Positions 42,213 to 50,925 of a DNA stretch of 64,000 nucleotides are shown piece after piece. The translations under genes were made by a program, and so were the position numbers. Below the pieces are notes generated by a model. It was not told where the DNA came from and made no database searches. It saw nothing but the letters and a program-made list of their open reading frames with translations. This DNA is from Sphingopyxis sp. TUF1 (GTDB taxonomy: Bacteria; Pseudomonadota; Alphaproteobacteria; Sphingomonadales; Sphingomonadaceae), in the NCBI RefSeq assembly GCF_036687315.1, contig NZ_CP144683.1:2984001-3048000 (forward strand), given 5' to 3'. Positions within the stretch are counted from its first letter, which is position 1. Each line of letters opens with the position of its first letter.

Positions 42213-42997
42213 GCAAAATTCCCCAATTTTTCGGCGACGCCAGGTGCGCCGAGGCAGTCGAGCGCATCGGCGCGCGCCGCGACCTTGCCGACGATGATCA
42301 GCGCCGGGCTTTGCACCTTTTCGCGCGCGACGAGGTCGCCGAGGTCGGCGAGCAGGGTGCGCAGGATGCGGGCATCCTTGGTTGTGCCGCGCTCGACCAC
42401 CGCGGCGGGCAGATCGGGCGAAACGCCGTCGGCGATCAGCTTGTCGGCGATCGCGCTGGCGGTCGCGAGGCCCATATAGATAACGAGCGTGCGGCCATGG
42501 CCTGCAAGCCCCGACCAGTCCTGATCGGAAAGATCCTTGCACTGGCCCGCAACGAAGCTGACCGCGCTCGCGTCATCGCGGTGAGTGAGGGGGAGGCCCG
42601 CCTGCGCGGCGCAGCCCGCGGCCGCGGTGATGCCGGGGACGACCTCGACCGCAACGCCCGCGTCGCGCGCCGCATCGAGTTCCTCGCCGCCGCGGCCGAA
42701 GATGAAGGGGTCGCCGCCTTTCAGGCGCACGACCTGCTTTCCGGCCAGCGTTTCCTTGACGAGCAGCGCGTTGATCAGTTCCTGCTTCATCGTGTGACGG
42801 CTGCGCTGCTTGGCAACGCTGATCCGCTCAACATGCGGCGGGATCAGCGCAAGCACAGCTTCGCCGACGAGGCCGTCATGGACGACGAGATCGGCGCTTT
42901 GCAGCAGCCGTGCGGCGCGCAATGTCAGCAGGTCGGGATCACCGGGACCGGCGCCGACCAGCCAAAGCTTGCCCGCAGGAGGGAGAGTCTTTTCCAT
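42209..42997 (-). CDS. cobA: Uroporphyrinogen-III C-methyltransferase
   Basis: The 262-residue methylase makes precorrin-2, the precursor of siroheme. It has the SUMT signatures LVGAGPGDPDLLTLRAARLL, VRLKGGDPFIFGRGGEE and VVPGITAAAGCAAQAGLPLT, and ends ALIIVGKV. Only the methylase domain is present (no CysG dehydrogenase/chelatase part), so precorrin-2 oxidation and iron insertion must be coded elsewhere. The ATG at 42997 is preferred to a TTG nine codons upstream. It is the first gene of the sulfite-reduction operon. Confidence 0.94.
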   Translation of the reverse strand: MEKTLPPAGKLWLVGAGPGDPDLLTLRAARLLQSADLVVHDGLVGEAVLALIPPHVERISVAKQRSRHTMKQELINALLVKETLAGKQVVRLKGGDPFIFGRGGEELDAARDAGVAVEVVPGITAAAGCAAQAGLPLTHRDDASAVSFVAGQCKDLSDQDWSGLAGHGRTLVIYMGLATASAIADKLIADGVSPDLPAAVVERGTTKDARILRTLLADLGDLVAREKVQSPALIIVGKVAARADALDCLGAPGVAEKLGNFA

Positions 42998-43097
42998 GCT
43001 GGAAACATGGTTTGCCCGCCTCAAAAGCGCAAAGCAGGCTTTGTTGGCGGGGGTGTAGGTAAAATTGCGCCGCCGTGTTCCACCGCAATGACGGGCC

Positions 43098-44543
43098 TTA
43101 GAGGTACTTCTTCGTCACCAGCTGTGATCCTTCGGGATCGCGCAACCCCACGCCGATCGAGGCCCGCATCGCGTCGCTTTCGGCGCTCGCGACCGGATAG
43201 GCGCAATAATCGGCGGCGTAAAAGGCGCTCGGGCGATGATTGCCCGACAGGCCGATGCCGCCAAAGGGGGCGGCCGACGAGGCGCCGTTGGTCGGGCGGT
43301 TCCAGTTGATTACCCCGGCGCGCGCATTGGCCCAGAACTGGTCGTAAAGTTGCGGCGTGCCGCCGACCAGCGCCGCCGACAGGCCGAATGCAGTATTGTT
43401 CGCCTCGGCAATCGCCGCCTCGAACGTCTCGACGCGGATCACCTGCATCAGCGGGCCGAACAGTTCGACGTCGGGGCGCTCCGTCATCGCGGTGACGTCG
43501 ATGATGCCGGGGGTCAGGAATGGGCGATCAGCAACCGGGCGCGTCATGTGGCGGATAACCTGCCCGCCGTTCGACATCAGGATCAGAAAGCTTTCGGTGA
43601 GCGCGTCGGCCGCGTCATTGTCGATCACCGGGCCCATATAGGGCGCGGGGTCGGCGTGCGGATGATCGACGATTAGCCGGTTCGCAAGGTCGCGCACTTC
43701 GTCGATCAGTGCATCGGCGAGGCTGTCCCTGACGATCAGCCGCCGCGCGTTGCTGCATCGCTGCCCGGCGCTGAGGAACGCCGACTGGACGATGATGATC
43801 GCCGCAGTGCGAATGTCGGCGGTGTCCCACGCAACGATCGGGTTGTTGCCGCCCATTTCGAGCGCGAGCATCTTGCCCGGCTGCCCCGCGAACTGGCGGC
43901 TCAGGGCCAGCCCGGTGCGCGCCGATCCGGTGAAGAGCAGCCCGTCGATGCCGGGATGGCCGGCAAGCGCTTTGCCTGTATCCGGGCCGCCGATGACAAG
44001 GCGCAGCACTTCGGCCGGCACGCCCGCGCTGTGGAACAGTTCGACGAGCTTGGCGCCGACCGCCGGAGTTTTCTCGGACGGTTTGAAGACGACCGAATTG
44101 CCCGCGATCAGCGCGGGGACGATATGGCCGTTCGGCAAATGCGCCGGGAAATTATAGGGGCCGAGCACCGCGAGCGCGCCGTGCGGTTTGTGACGCACGG
44201 CGCTCCGCAGACCCATCGCGCCTTCGATGCGGCGATTGGGGGTGCGTTCGGCGTAAGCCTTGACCGAAATATCGACCTTGTTCGCGACCGATTCGACCTC
44301 GGTGCGCGCTTCCCAGAGCGGCTTGCCGGTCTCGCGCGCAATCAGGTCAGCGAGCGCGTCGCCCTCGGCTTTCACCCGATCGGCGAAACGGCGCAGCGTC
44401 TCGGTGCGAAAAGTGACGGGTTTTGCCGCCCATTCGGGCCAGGCGCGCCGCGCAATCTCGACCTCGGCGTCGACGTCGCTCACCGTGCCGCGCCAAAGCT
44501 GTTCGCCGGTGGCGGGTTCGAAGGAAAGCAGCTCTTCGCTCAT
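43098..44543 (-). CDS. astD: N-succinylglutamate 5-semialdehyde dehydrogenase (AstD-like)
   Basis: The 481-residue aldehyde dehydrogenase follows AstD closely: GPYNFPAHLPNGHIVPALIA, the cofactor site FTGSARTGLALSRQF, the base Glu in LALEMGGNNPIV and the nucleophile in SAGQRCSNARRL. AstD oxidises N-succinyl-glutamate semialdehyde in the arginine succinyltransferase pathway. No other ast genes are adjacent; the divergent neighbour is an alpha/beta hydrolase. The start at 44543 gives the usual MSEELLSFEPATGE opening; 13 further codons upstream lack support. Confidence 0.9.
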   Translation of the reverse strand: MSEELLSFEPATGEQLWRGTVSDVDAEVEIARRAWPEWAAKPVTFRTETLRRFADRVKAEGDALADLIARETGKPLWEARTEVESVANKVDISVKAYAERTPNRRIEGAMGLRSAVRHKPHGALAVLGPYNFPAHLPNGHIVPALIAGNSVVFKPSEKTPAVGAKLVELFHSAGVPAEVLRLVIGGPDTGKALAGHPGIDGLLFTGSARTGLALSRQFAGQPGKMLALEMGGNNPIVAWDTADIRTAAIIIVQSAFLSAGQRCSNARRLIVRDSLADALIDEVRDLANRLIVDHPHADPAPYMGPVIDNDAADALTESFLILMSNGGQVIRHMTRPVADRPFLTPGIIDVTAMTERPDVELFGPLMQVIRVETFEAAIAEANNTAFGLSAALVGGTPQLYDQFWANARAGVINWNRPTNGASSAAPFGGIGLSGNHRPSAFYAADYCAYPVASAESDAMRASIGVGLRDPEGSQLVTKKYL

Positions 44544-44700
44544 GGTCGACCCGCTCTTATCGGCGAAAGCCGGCGGCGGCAACCGCGACGGGCGCTTTCG
44601 CGACGGATTGCTTGCACCTTGGGGCCGGGTTGGCGATAGACTTGCCGCGAATCCTGCGCGTCGTGGCGAGCGGGGCGAATATCCAAGGGGACGATCGATT

Positions 44701-45594
44701 CTGGCCAGACAGGACAGCCGCCGCGAATGGGCCGACCATTTTTGGTGGTCGCATGACGGCGTCCGGCTGCACGCACGCGTCTATGCCGGACCCGACGGAA
44801 GCGAGGACGCGCCGCCGATCCTGTGTATGCCCGGCCTTGCGCGCAACGCCCGCGATTTCGAGGAACTGGCCCCGCATCTGGCAAAGTGGCGGAAGATCAT
44901 CGTGATCGAGTTTCGCGGCCGCGGCGAAAGCGCCTACGCCAAGGATGCGATGACCTACGTCCCGCTTACCTATGTGCAGGACGTCGTGGCCTTGCTCGAC
45001 GATCTCGGCATCACGCGCTTTGCGACGATCGGCACCTCGCTCGGCGGGCTTGTGTCGATGCTGATGGCGGCGAGCCTGCCGGGGCGGATCGTCGGCGCGG
45101 TGCTCAACGACGTCGGGCCCGAGCTTCAGGCGGCGGGGCTCGAGCGCATCCGCGACTATATCGGCGCGGGGGGCAGCCAGCCGACGTGGATTCACGCCGC
45201 GCGCGCCTTTGCCGACCTAAACGGCGCCATTTATCCCGATTATGGGATTCACGACTGGCTGCGGCTGACCAAGCGCACGCACAAGCTGACCCCAGAAGGG
45301 CGGATCGTCACCGATTACGACAAGCAGATCGCGGCGCCGCTGCGCGTTCCCAACGGCGGCGACGCGGGCATCGACCTGTGGCCCGCCTATCGCGCGCTCG
45401 CGGATATGCCGCTGCTGATCCTGCGCGGCGCGCTGTCGGACATATTGGCGCGCAGTGCGGCGGAAAAAATGGCCGCCGAATTGCCCGGCGCGCGCTTCGT
45501 CGAAGTGCCGGGGGTCGGCCACGCGCCGACGATGGACGAACCCGAAGCGCGCGCGGCGATCGACGCGTGGGCGGCGGAACTACCGCAAGCGTGA
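44701..45594 (+). CDS. Alpha/beta hydrolase
   Basis: The about 297-residue protein shows WWSHDGVRLHARVYAGP, the oxyanion region LCMPGLARNARDFEELAPHL, the nucleophile elbow GTSLGG and the late GVGHAPTMDEPEA with the catalytic His. The acid is probably the Asp in LRGALSDILA. No ATG or GTG lies in frame near the beginning: AAGGGG at 44685-44690 points to an ATT at 44698 or CTG at 44701, and CTG is used here. The stop overlaps the GTG of the following glycosyltransferase. Substrate unknown; esterase or lactonase-type activity likely. Confidence 0.85.
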   Translation: MARQDSRREWADHFWWSHDGVRLHARVYAGPDGSEDAPPILCMPGLARNARDFEELAPHLAKWRKIIVIEFRGRGESAYAKDAMTYVPLTYVQDVVALLDDLGITRFATIGTSLGGLVSMLMAASLPGRIVGAVLNDVGPELQAAGLERIRDYIGAGGSQPTWIHAARAFADLNGAIYPDYGIHDWLRLTKRTHKLTPEGRIVTDYDKQIAAPLRVPNGGDAGIDLWPAYRALADMPLLILRGALSDILARSAAEKMAAELPGARFVEVPGVGHAPTMDEPEARAAIDAWAAELPQA

Positions 45595-46760
45595 GCGCCC
45601 GCGAGTCCCAGGCGCGCTGGCCGGTCCGCATCCTGCACCTCCATTCGAGCTTTTCGCTCGGCGGCAAGGAAGCGCGGGCGGTGCGGCTGATGAACCTGAT
45701 GGGGGGTCGCGCGCGTCACACCATCCTGTCGGCCGTGCCGGAGGCACTTGGTGCCCGTGAGGCGATTGATCCCGCCATTGGTGTGGATTTTCCGCAGGAT
45801 GCGCCGCCGCTGCACGGAAAACCATCGCTCGACCGCTATCGGATGCTGGCGCGATACATGGGCGGCTTCGACCTCGTGCTCAGCTATAATTGGGGGGCGA
45901 TGGACGGGGTGATGGCGCACCGCATATTCTCACGCCGCAATCGTCTGCCGCCGCTGATCCATCATGAGGACGGCTTCAACGAGGATGAAAGCGTCCGTCG
46001 CAACTGGAAACGCAACATGTTCCGGCGCCTTGCGCTGCCAACCGCCCAGGCGCTGGTGGTGCCGTCAACGCTGCTCGAACGGATCGCGGCGGATGAATGG
46101 CGCGCGGGCGAACGGGCGGTGATCCGCAACGGGATCGACACCGCCTCCTATCAGGCCCCGCCATCGGTTGCGATTCCGGGGCTGCAGCGGCGGCCGGGCG
46201 AGGTGGTGATCGGTACCGTCGCCGGGCTGCGCAAGGTCAAGGATCTGCCCCGGCTGGTGCGCGCGGTGGCGACGCTGCCCTCCAATGTCCGGCTGGCGAT
46301 CGTCGGCGAGGGGCCGGAGCGTGATGCCATTAAGGCCCAAGCCGCGGCGTGCGGCCTGGCCGATCGCCTCGTCATGCCTGGCTTCATGGCCAAACCCGCG
46401 CGCTGGATCGGGCATTTCGACCTGCTGGCGCTTTCGTCGCTCAGCGAGCAGGCGCCGATTGCGGTGATCGAGGCGATGGCCGCAGGCTTGCCGGTGGTCA
46501 GCCCCGACGTCGGCGACGTCGCCGCGATGGTTTCGGAGGCGAACCGGCCATACGTCGCCGCCGACGAGGCAGGTTTCCGCGCAGCGCTTACGCAACTGTG
46601 CGAACAAGCGTCGCTGCGCGCGGATGTGGGCGCGGCCAACCGGCGCGCCGCGGCGGCGCGGTTCGACGAATCCGATATGGTCGGCGCTTACGAAAAGCTC
46701 TATGCTCGCGCCCTTCAAGGTTATGGGCCGTTCAGCGGCGGATGGGTCGGCGTCGATTGA
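45591..46760 (+). CDS. Glycosyltransferase family 4
   Basis: The 389-residue GT-B enzyme starts at a GTG that overlaps the hydrolase stop (GTGA). It has ILHLHSSFSLGGKEARAVRLM, VIRNGIDTASY, VIGTVAGLRKVKDLPRLV, LAIVGEGPERDAIKAQAA and the nucleotide-sugar site region SSLSEQAPIAVIEAMAAGLP with its conserved Glu. It transfers a sugar to a lipid or glycan acceptor. Codon use is as GC-rich as its neighbours, unlike the glycosyltransferase at 30474, so it looks native. Pathway not evident. Confidence 0.9.
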   Translation: MSARESQARWPVRILHLHSSFSLGGKEARAVRLMNLMGGRARHTILSAVPEALGAREAIDPAIGVDFPQDAPPLHGKPSLDRYRMLARYMGGFDLVLSYNWGAMDGVMAHRIFSRRNRLPPLIHHEDGFNEDESVRRNWKRNMFRRLALPTAQALVVPSTLLERIAADEWRAGERAVIRNGIDTASYQAPPSVAIPGLQRRPGEVVIGTVAGLRKVKDLPRLVRAVATLPSNVRLAIVGEGPERDAIKAQAAACGLADRLVMPGFMAKPARWIGHFDLLALSSLSEQAPIAVIEAMAAGLPVVSPDVGDVAAMVSEANRPYVAADEAGFRAALTQLCEQASLRADVGAANRRAAAARFDESDMVGAYEKLYARALQGYGPFSGGWVGVD

Positions 46761-46845
46761 CAAGCGGGCCGAATTTCCGCTTACGCAAGCGGTAACGGGG
46801 AGCCGGTTCGCGATCGCGCATCGGCGGAAAGAGAGAAGGTTTAGC

Positions 46846-48249
46846 GTGTTCAAAGGTTTGAAGCCCATTCTTTACGGCGGGCGTGAAGTGTGGCCGCTCG
46901 TCGAAGGCGGCAAGGGCGTGTCGGCGACGAACCATATGTCGAGCGGTGCCTGGGCGGCGGCGGGCGGTATCGGTACCGTGTCGGCGGTCAATGCCGACAG
47001 CTATGACGCCGAGGGCAAGATCATTCCGCAAATCTATCGTGCGCTGACGCGCCGCGAACGGCATGAAGAATTGATCCAATATGGCATTGAGGGTGCGGTA
47101 GCACAGGTCAAGCGCGCCTATGACGTGTCGGGCGGCAAGGGCGCGATCAACATCAACGTCCTGTGGGAAATGGGCGGCGCGCAGCAGATTTTGGAAGGCG
47201 TGCTGGAACGCACCAAGGGTCTGGTCGCGGGCGTCACCTGCGGCGCGGGAATGCCGTACAAGCTCAGCGAAATCGCGGCGCGGCACAATGTTCTGTACCT
47301 GCCGATCATCAGCTCGGCGCGCGCCTTTCGCGCGCTGTGGAAGCGCGCTTACAGCAAGGTGCCGCATCTGCTGGGCGCGGTAGTGTATGAAGACCCATGG
47401 CTCGCGGGCGGACATAATGGCCTGTCGAACGCCGAAGACCCGCTGGTGCCGCAGGATCCCTATCCGCGCGTCGCGGCGGTGCGCGAGACGATGCGTGCCG
47501 AGGGGATCGCCGACGACGTGCCGATCGTGATGGCGGGCGGCGTCTGGTATCTGCGCGACTGGGAGGATTGGATCGACAATCCCGAGCTCGGCCAGATCGT
47601 CTTCCAGTACGGCACGCGCCCGCTGCTGACCGAGGAAAGCCCGATCCCGCAACAGTGGAAGGACCGGCTGCGCACGCTCGACGAGGGCGATGTGCTGCTC
47701 CATCGTTTTTCACCGACCGGATTTTATTCGAGCGCGGTGCGGAACCCCTTTCTGCGCGACCTTGAGGCGCGCTCGGAACGCCAGATTCCCTATTCGAAAC
47801 AGGAAGCGGGCGATCATGTCGTCCAGCTCGATGTCGGGGTAAAGGGCAAGAATTTCTGGGTCACCCCGCACGACCGGGACCGCGCCCGCGACTGGTATGC
47901 CGAAGGCTATACCGAGGCGCTGAAGACCCCTGACAATACGGTCGTGTTCGTGACCGACGCCGACAAGGCGATGATCCGCAAGGACCAGACCGACTGCATG
48001 GGTTGCCTGTCGCATTGCGGTTTTTCGTCGTGGAAGGACCATGACGATTACACCACCGGCTATCTCGCCGATCCGCGCAGTTTCTGTATCCAGAAGACGC
48101 TGCAGGACATCGCGCACGGCGGCGACGTCGAACAGAATCTGATGTTCGCGGGCCACGCCGCATTCAATTTCAAGACCGATCCCTTTTATTCGAACAACTT
48201 CACGCCGACGGTGAAGCAGCTGGTCGATCGGATTTTGACCGGGGATTGA
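46846..48249 (+). CDS. Nitronate monooxygenase / flavin-dependent oxidoreductase family
   Basis: The 467-residue protein starts at a GTG with GAGAGAAGG upstream. It is a TIM-barrel FMN protein of the 2-nitropropane dioxygenase family: GVTCGAGMPYKLSEIAA, YLPIISSARAFRALWKRA, EDPWLAGGHNGLSN and PIVMAGGVWYLRDW with QYGTRPLLTEES. Beyond the barrel is an added region with Cys384-x2-Cys387-x3-Cys391 (DCMGCLSHCGFSSW) and another Cys in SFCIQKT, which could bind zinc or an iron-sulfur cluster. Family activity is oxidation of nitronates or reduction of enoyl substrates; the actual substrate is unclear. Confidence 0.85.
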   Translation: MFKGLKPILYGGREVWPLVEGGKGVSATNHMSSGAWAAAGGIGTVSAVNADSYDAEGKIIPQIYRALTRRERHEELIQYGIEGAVAQVKRAYDVSGGKGAININVLWEMGGAQQILEGVLERTKGLVAGVTCGAGMPYKLSEIAARHNVLYLPIISSARAFRALWKRAYSKVPHLLGAVVYEDPWLAGGHNGLSNAEDPLVPQDPYPRVAAVRETMRAEGIADDVPIVMAGGVWYLRDWEDWIDNPELGQIVFQYGTRPLLTEESPIPQQWKDRLRTLDEGDVLLHRFSPTGFYSSAVRNPFLRDLEARSERQIPYSKQEAGDHVVQLDVGVKGKNFWVTPHDRDRARDWYAEGYTEALKTPDNTVVFVTDADKAMIRKDQTDCMGCLSHCGFSSWKDHDDYTTGYLADPRSFCIQKTLQDIAHGGDVEQNLMFAGHAAFNFKTDPFYSNNFTPTVKQLVDRILTGD

Positions 48250-48313
48250 GCGGCGCACTTGGTTGGTTTTGAAACTCGCACAAAGCGATGAAGGCACCAA
48301 GAGGTTCTAAACT

Positions 48314-48397
48314 CCGTTCGCCCTGAGCTCGTCGAAGGGTCGTCCTGTCCTTAAACGTCGAAGAAGTACGGTGCTTCGACAAGCTCAGCACGAACGG
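48314..48397. repeat. Interspersed palindromic repeat, type A, copy 2
   Basis: CCGTTCGCCCTGAGCTCGTC opens the element and CAAGCTCAGCACGAACGG closes it; the arms pair over the same TGAGC.NGTCGAAG core as the copies at 32561 and 54977. It lies between the convergent nitronate monooxygenase and hydroxyacid dehydrogenase genes and could act as a transcript end. Confidence 0.88.
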
Positions 48398-48455
48398 AAT
48401 AGAGGGATTTCTTTATGGCTTCGTGGCTTTGTGCGAGCCCAACCAGCGGCAAGCC

Positions 48456-49454
48456 TCAGACCCATCCCTCCAGCACTTGATCGGGCGGGCGGTGTCCGTC
48501 GCACCAGGCGCGGATATTGGCGATAACCTTTTCGCCCGATGCTTCGCGGCCTTCGATCGTCGCCGAACCGAGGTGCGGGAGCAGCACGACATTTTGGAGC
48601 GCGAGCAGCGTGGGGTCGACCGCAGGCTCGTGTGTATAGACGTCGAGCCCGGCCCCAGCGATGCGGCCGCTCTGGAGCGCCGCGATCAGCGCCTTTTCGT
48701 CGACGATCTCGCCGCGCGCGGTGTTGATGAGATAGGCGGTCGGCTTCATCGCGCCGATGCGCGCGGCGTTGACCATTTCGTGCGTTTCGGCAGTGTGCGG
48801 ACAATGGATCGTCACGACGTCGCTGATGCGCAGCAGCGTGTCGACGCTGGCATGATAGCTCGCGCCCAATTCTTCCTCGATCGTCTCGGGCAGTCGCCGG
48901 CGGTTGTGGTAATGGATCGACAGACCGAACGCGCGCGCGCGGCGCGCGACCGCGAGGCCGATGCGTCCCATGCCGATGATGCCGAGCAGCTTGCCGCCGA
49001 CGCGGTGCCCGAGCATCGCGCTCGGCGCCCAGCCGGCCCATTTGCCCGATCGCATCAGCTTCTCGCCCTCGGCCAATCGCCGCGGGACGCTGAGGATCAG
49101 CGCCATCGTCATGTCGGCGGTGTCCTCGGTAAAGACCCCCGGCGTGTTCGACACCATGATGCCCTTCGCGCGCGCGGCGGCGAGGTCGATATGATCGACC
49201 CCGGCGCCGAAATTGGCGATCAGTTTAAGCCGTTCGCCCGCCGCTGCGATCACCTCAGCGTCGATCGTGTCGGTCACGGTCGGGACGAAAACGTCGCAAT
49301 CGGCGACGGCAGCTTTCAGCTCGTCCTTCGTAAAGGCTTGGTCGTGCGCTGACAGCGCCACGTCGAACAATTCGGCCATGCGCGCTTCGACATGCGGCAT
49401 CAGCTGGCGGGTGACGATGACGCGCGGGCGTTTCGGACGGGATGAATCGGGCAT
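48456..49454 (-). CDS. D-isomer-specific 2-hydroxyacid dehydrogenase (glyoxylate/hydroxypyruvate reductase-like)
   Basis: The 332-residue NAD(P)-dependent enzyme has IANFGAGVDHIDLAAARAKGI, the cofactor site GKLLGIIGMGRIGLAVARRA, the conserved Arg/Glu/His triad in LINTARGEIVDE, AGAGLDVYTHEP and LPHLGSATIEGREA. It reduces 2-oxoacids such as glyoxylate or hydroxypyruvate. The start MPDSSRPKRPRVIVTRQL is used; the frame remains open far upstream, but that part runs antisense through the SH3 gene. It converges on the previous gene. Confidence 0.93.
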   Translation of the reverse strand: MPDSSRPKRPRVIVTRQLMPHVEARMAELFDVALSAHDQAFTKDELKAAVADCDVFVPTVTDTIDAEVIAAAGERLKLIANFGAGVDHIDLAAARAKGIMVSNTPGVFTEDTADMTMALILSVPRRLAEGEKLMRSGKWAGWAPSAMLGHRVGGKLLGIIGMGRIGLAVARRARAFGLSIHYHNRRRLPETIEEELGASYHASVDTLLRISDVVTIHCPHTAETHEMVNAARIGAMKPTAYLINTARGEIVDEKALIAALQSGRIAGAGLDVYTHEPAVDPTLLALQNVVLLPHLGSATIEGREASGEKVIANIRAWCDGHRPPDQVLEGWV

Positions 49455-49580
49455 GGCCGCCGATAGAGCGCGCTCGCGCGGAGGGGTCAAGGGGGCAGGC
49501 GGGGTTAGGACTGTGGATGACCGCGCCTTTGCCCGATACGGCCGGTTGATAAAGGTGCGTGAGTTTGACAAGGGAAGGGG

Positions 49581-50039
49581 ATGACCAGCCGCAAATTTGC
49601 CCTGATTTTGCTCAGCCTCGCCGTCGTGGGACCGGCTTCTGCGCAATCGGACCCCGAACTCCCCTATTGGGCGTCGATCAGCGTCGACGAGGCGCGGATG
49701 CGCAAAGGGCCGTCGCCCGACGTGCCGGTATTGTGGGAATATCGGCGCAAGGATTTGCCGGTAAAAGTGATCGCGCGTCACGAAAACTGGCGCCGCATCG
49801 AAGACCCCGATGGCACGCGAGGCTGGATGGCGGCACGGCTCTTGAGCCGAACACGCACCGCGATCGTTACCGGCGGGGTGCGTCCGCTGCGCGCGGAGCC
49901 CAGCCCATCCGCGGCAATTGCCTATCGTGCCGAGCCCGGCGTCGTCGGACGGATTACCGAGTGCAAGGATGGCTGGTGCCGCTTTGACGTCAAGGGCCGC
50001 AAGGGGTGGATCGAAACGGATCATATCTGGGGCGATTAA
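49581..50039 (+). CDS. Exported bacterial SH3-domain protein
   Basis: The 152-residue product has a signal peptide (to about residue 21, PASAQ) and two SH3-like repeats: SVDEARMRKGPSPDVPVLWEY...GTRGWMAARLL and RPLRAEPSPSAAIAYRAEPG...KGRKGWIETDHIWG. Such SH3b domains bind peptidoglycan or peptides in the periplasm. The ribosome site AAGGGAAGGGG is strong. No partner gene is adjacent on the same strand. Function unknown beyond envelope location. Confidence 0.88.
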   Translation: MTSRKFALILLSLAVVGPASAQSDPELPYWASISVDEARMRKGPSPDVPVLWEYRRKDLPVKVIARHENWRRIEDPDGTRGWMAARLLSRTRTAIVTGGVRPLRAEPSPSAAIAYRAEPGVVGRITECKDGWCRFDVKGRKGWIETDHIWGD

Positions 50040-50092
50040 GGGCGGCGCGGGAGCGGCGGGTTCCGACTGAAAGCGGACATAAGGAAACCCAA

Positions 50093-50114
50093 CCCCTCCC
50101 CTAAAGGGGAGGGG
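50093..50114. repeat. Perfect 9-bp GC-rich hairpin
   Basis: CCCCTCCCC-TAAA-GGGGAGGGG is a perfect inverted repeat with a 4-base loop, between the SH3 and RcnB-like genes. It could end transcription from the SH3 gene, though no T-run follows. Such polypurine/polypyrimidine palindromes are frequent in sphingomonad spacers. Confidence 0.7.
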
Positions 50115-50171
50115 CTTCCGTCGCGTCGAACTTCAGCTCACCACCTTAAAGCCGTCATCCAATCCGCCAAC

Positions 50172-50202
50172 AAAAAGAAAGCCGGACGGTCGCCCGCCCG
50201 GC
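50172..50202 (-). terminator. Intrinsic terminator of the RcnB-like gene
   Basis: On the minus strand GCCGGGCGG and CCGTCCGGC form a 9-bp stem (one G-T pair) followed by TTTCTTTTT. It lies 22 bp after the RcnB-like stop. Confidence 0.8.
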
Positions 50203-50223
50203 CCTCTTCGTCATCCGCGAGGC

Positions 50224-50691
50224 TTAACGCCAGCGGAAATGGTTGCGATAGACGCGGACCACCTTGCCGCTGCGTACATTGACCAGCAAAAGGTCATTGT
50301 AATGGCGCACATAGGCCAGGTTACGGCCCGGCCTCGGCACGCCCCAACGGCTGTCCCACGCCGGGCGATAGGCCGGCGCATAATAGGTCGGGCGCAGCGT
50401 CACGCCGACGCCGAACGACTGATAGCGGAAGGGCGCGCGATAGTTCTGATAACGCTTGTCGCGGCGCCAATCCTGCTTGCTGTCGCGAAGGTCGCGGCGG
50501 GCGTCGTTATATTCGCGACGTTCCTCGCGCACGTCGTCGCGGTCGCCATAGCGGACGGCATCCTTATATTCGCGGCGCTCCTCGCGGACATCGCGCCGGT
50601 CTTCACGGATCTCGCGCGTCTGCGCCTGCGCGGCCGCCGGGACGATCATCGCGGCGATCAGACCGGCGGTGAGAAATTTCATCTTCTTCAT
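50224..50691 (-). CDS. RcnB-family periplasmic protein
   Basis: The 155-residue product has a signal peptide (MKKMKFLTAGLIAAMIVPAAAQA), then a highly charged Arg/Asp/Glu region with repeated REERREYKDA-type units (about 28-80, likely helical), and a C-terminal RcnB-like block PRPGRNLAYVRHYNDLLLVN, SGKVVRVYRNHFRW. RcnB is linked to nickel/cobalt homeostasis in enterobacteria; many alphaproteobacterial relatives have no known role. AAGGA precedes the ATG. It has its own terminator. Confidence 0.85.
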   Translation of the reverse strand: MKKMKFLTAGLIAAMIVPAAAQAQTREIREDRRDVREERREYKDAVRYGDRDDVREERREYNDARRDLRDSKQDWRRDKRYQNYRAPFRYQSFGVGVTLRPTYYAPAYRPAWDSRWGVPRPGRNLAYVRHYNDLLLVNVRSGKVVRVYRNHFRWR

Positions 50692-50925
50692 GTGCCATTC
50701 CTTTCAAATCCGTCAGGGGGAGGGGAGATCTGCCCGACGACAGGAAGAGCATTAGGCGCGTCCGTTTGAACGGTGCCGGAATGGAGCGTTTATGTTCAGG
50801 TCATTAGTGTCGCAATTTGTCGCGGAGTTTCGATGGGGTGGCGCGATCTTGCGATGAGTGCCAGGAACTTTCAATCGTGGCGCGAACCGGCTTTCGCCGG
50901 GTTCGCAACCACCGGGATTTTGTCG

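Noticed and set aside
43098..44543. An arginine succinyltransferase (ast) operon around the AstD-like gene
   Set aside because: Neighbours are an alpha/beta hydrolase and the sulfur cluster; no astA, astB, astC or astE is present in the window.
49455..50024. Upstream extension of the 2-hydroxyacid dehydrogenase by about 190 residues
   Set aside because: The extension runs antisense through the SH3 protein gene and lacks similarity to the family, whose normal start is at 49454.
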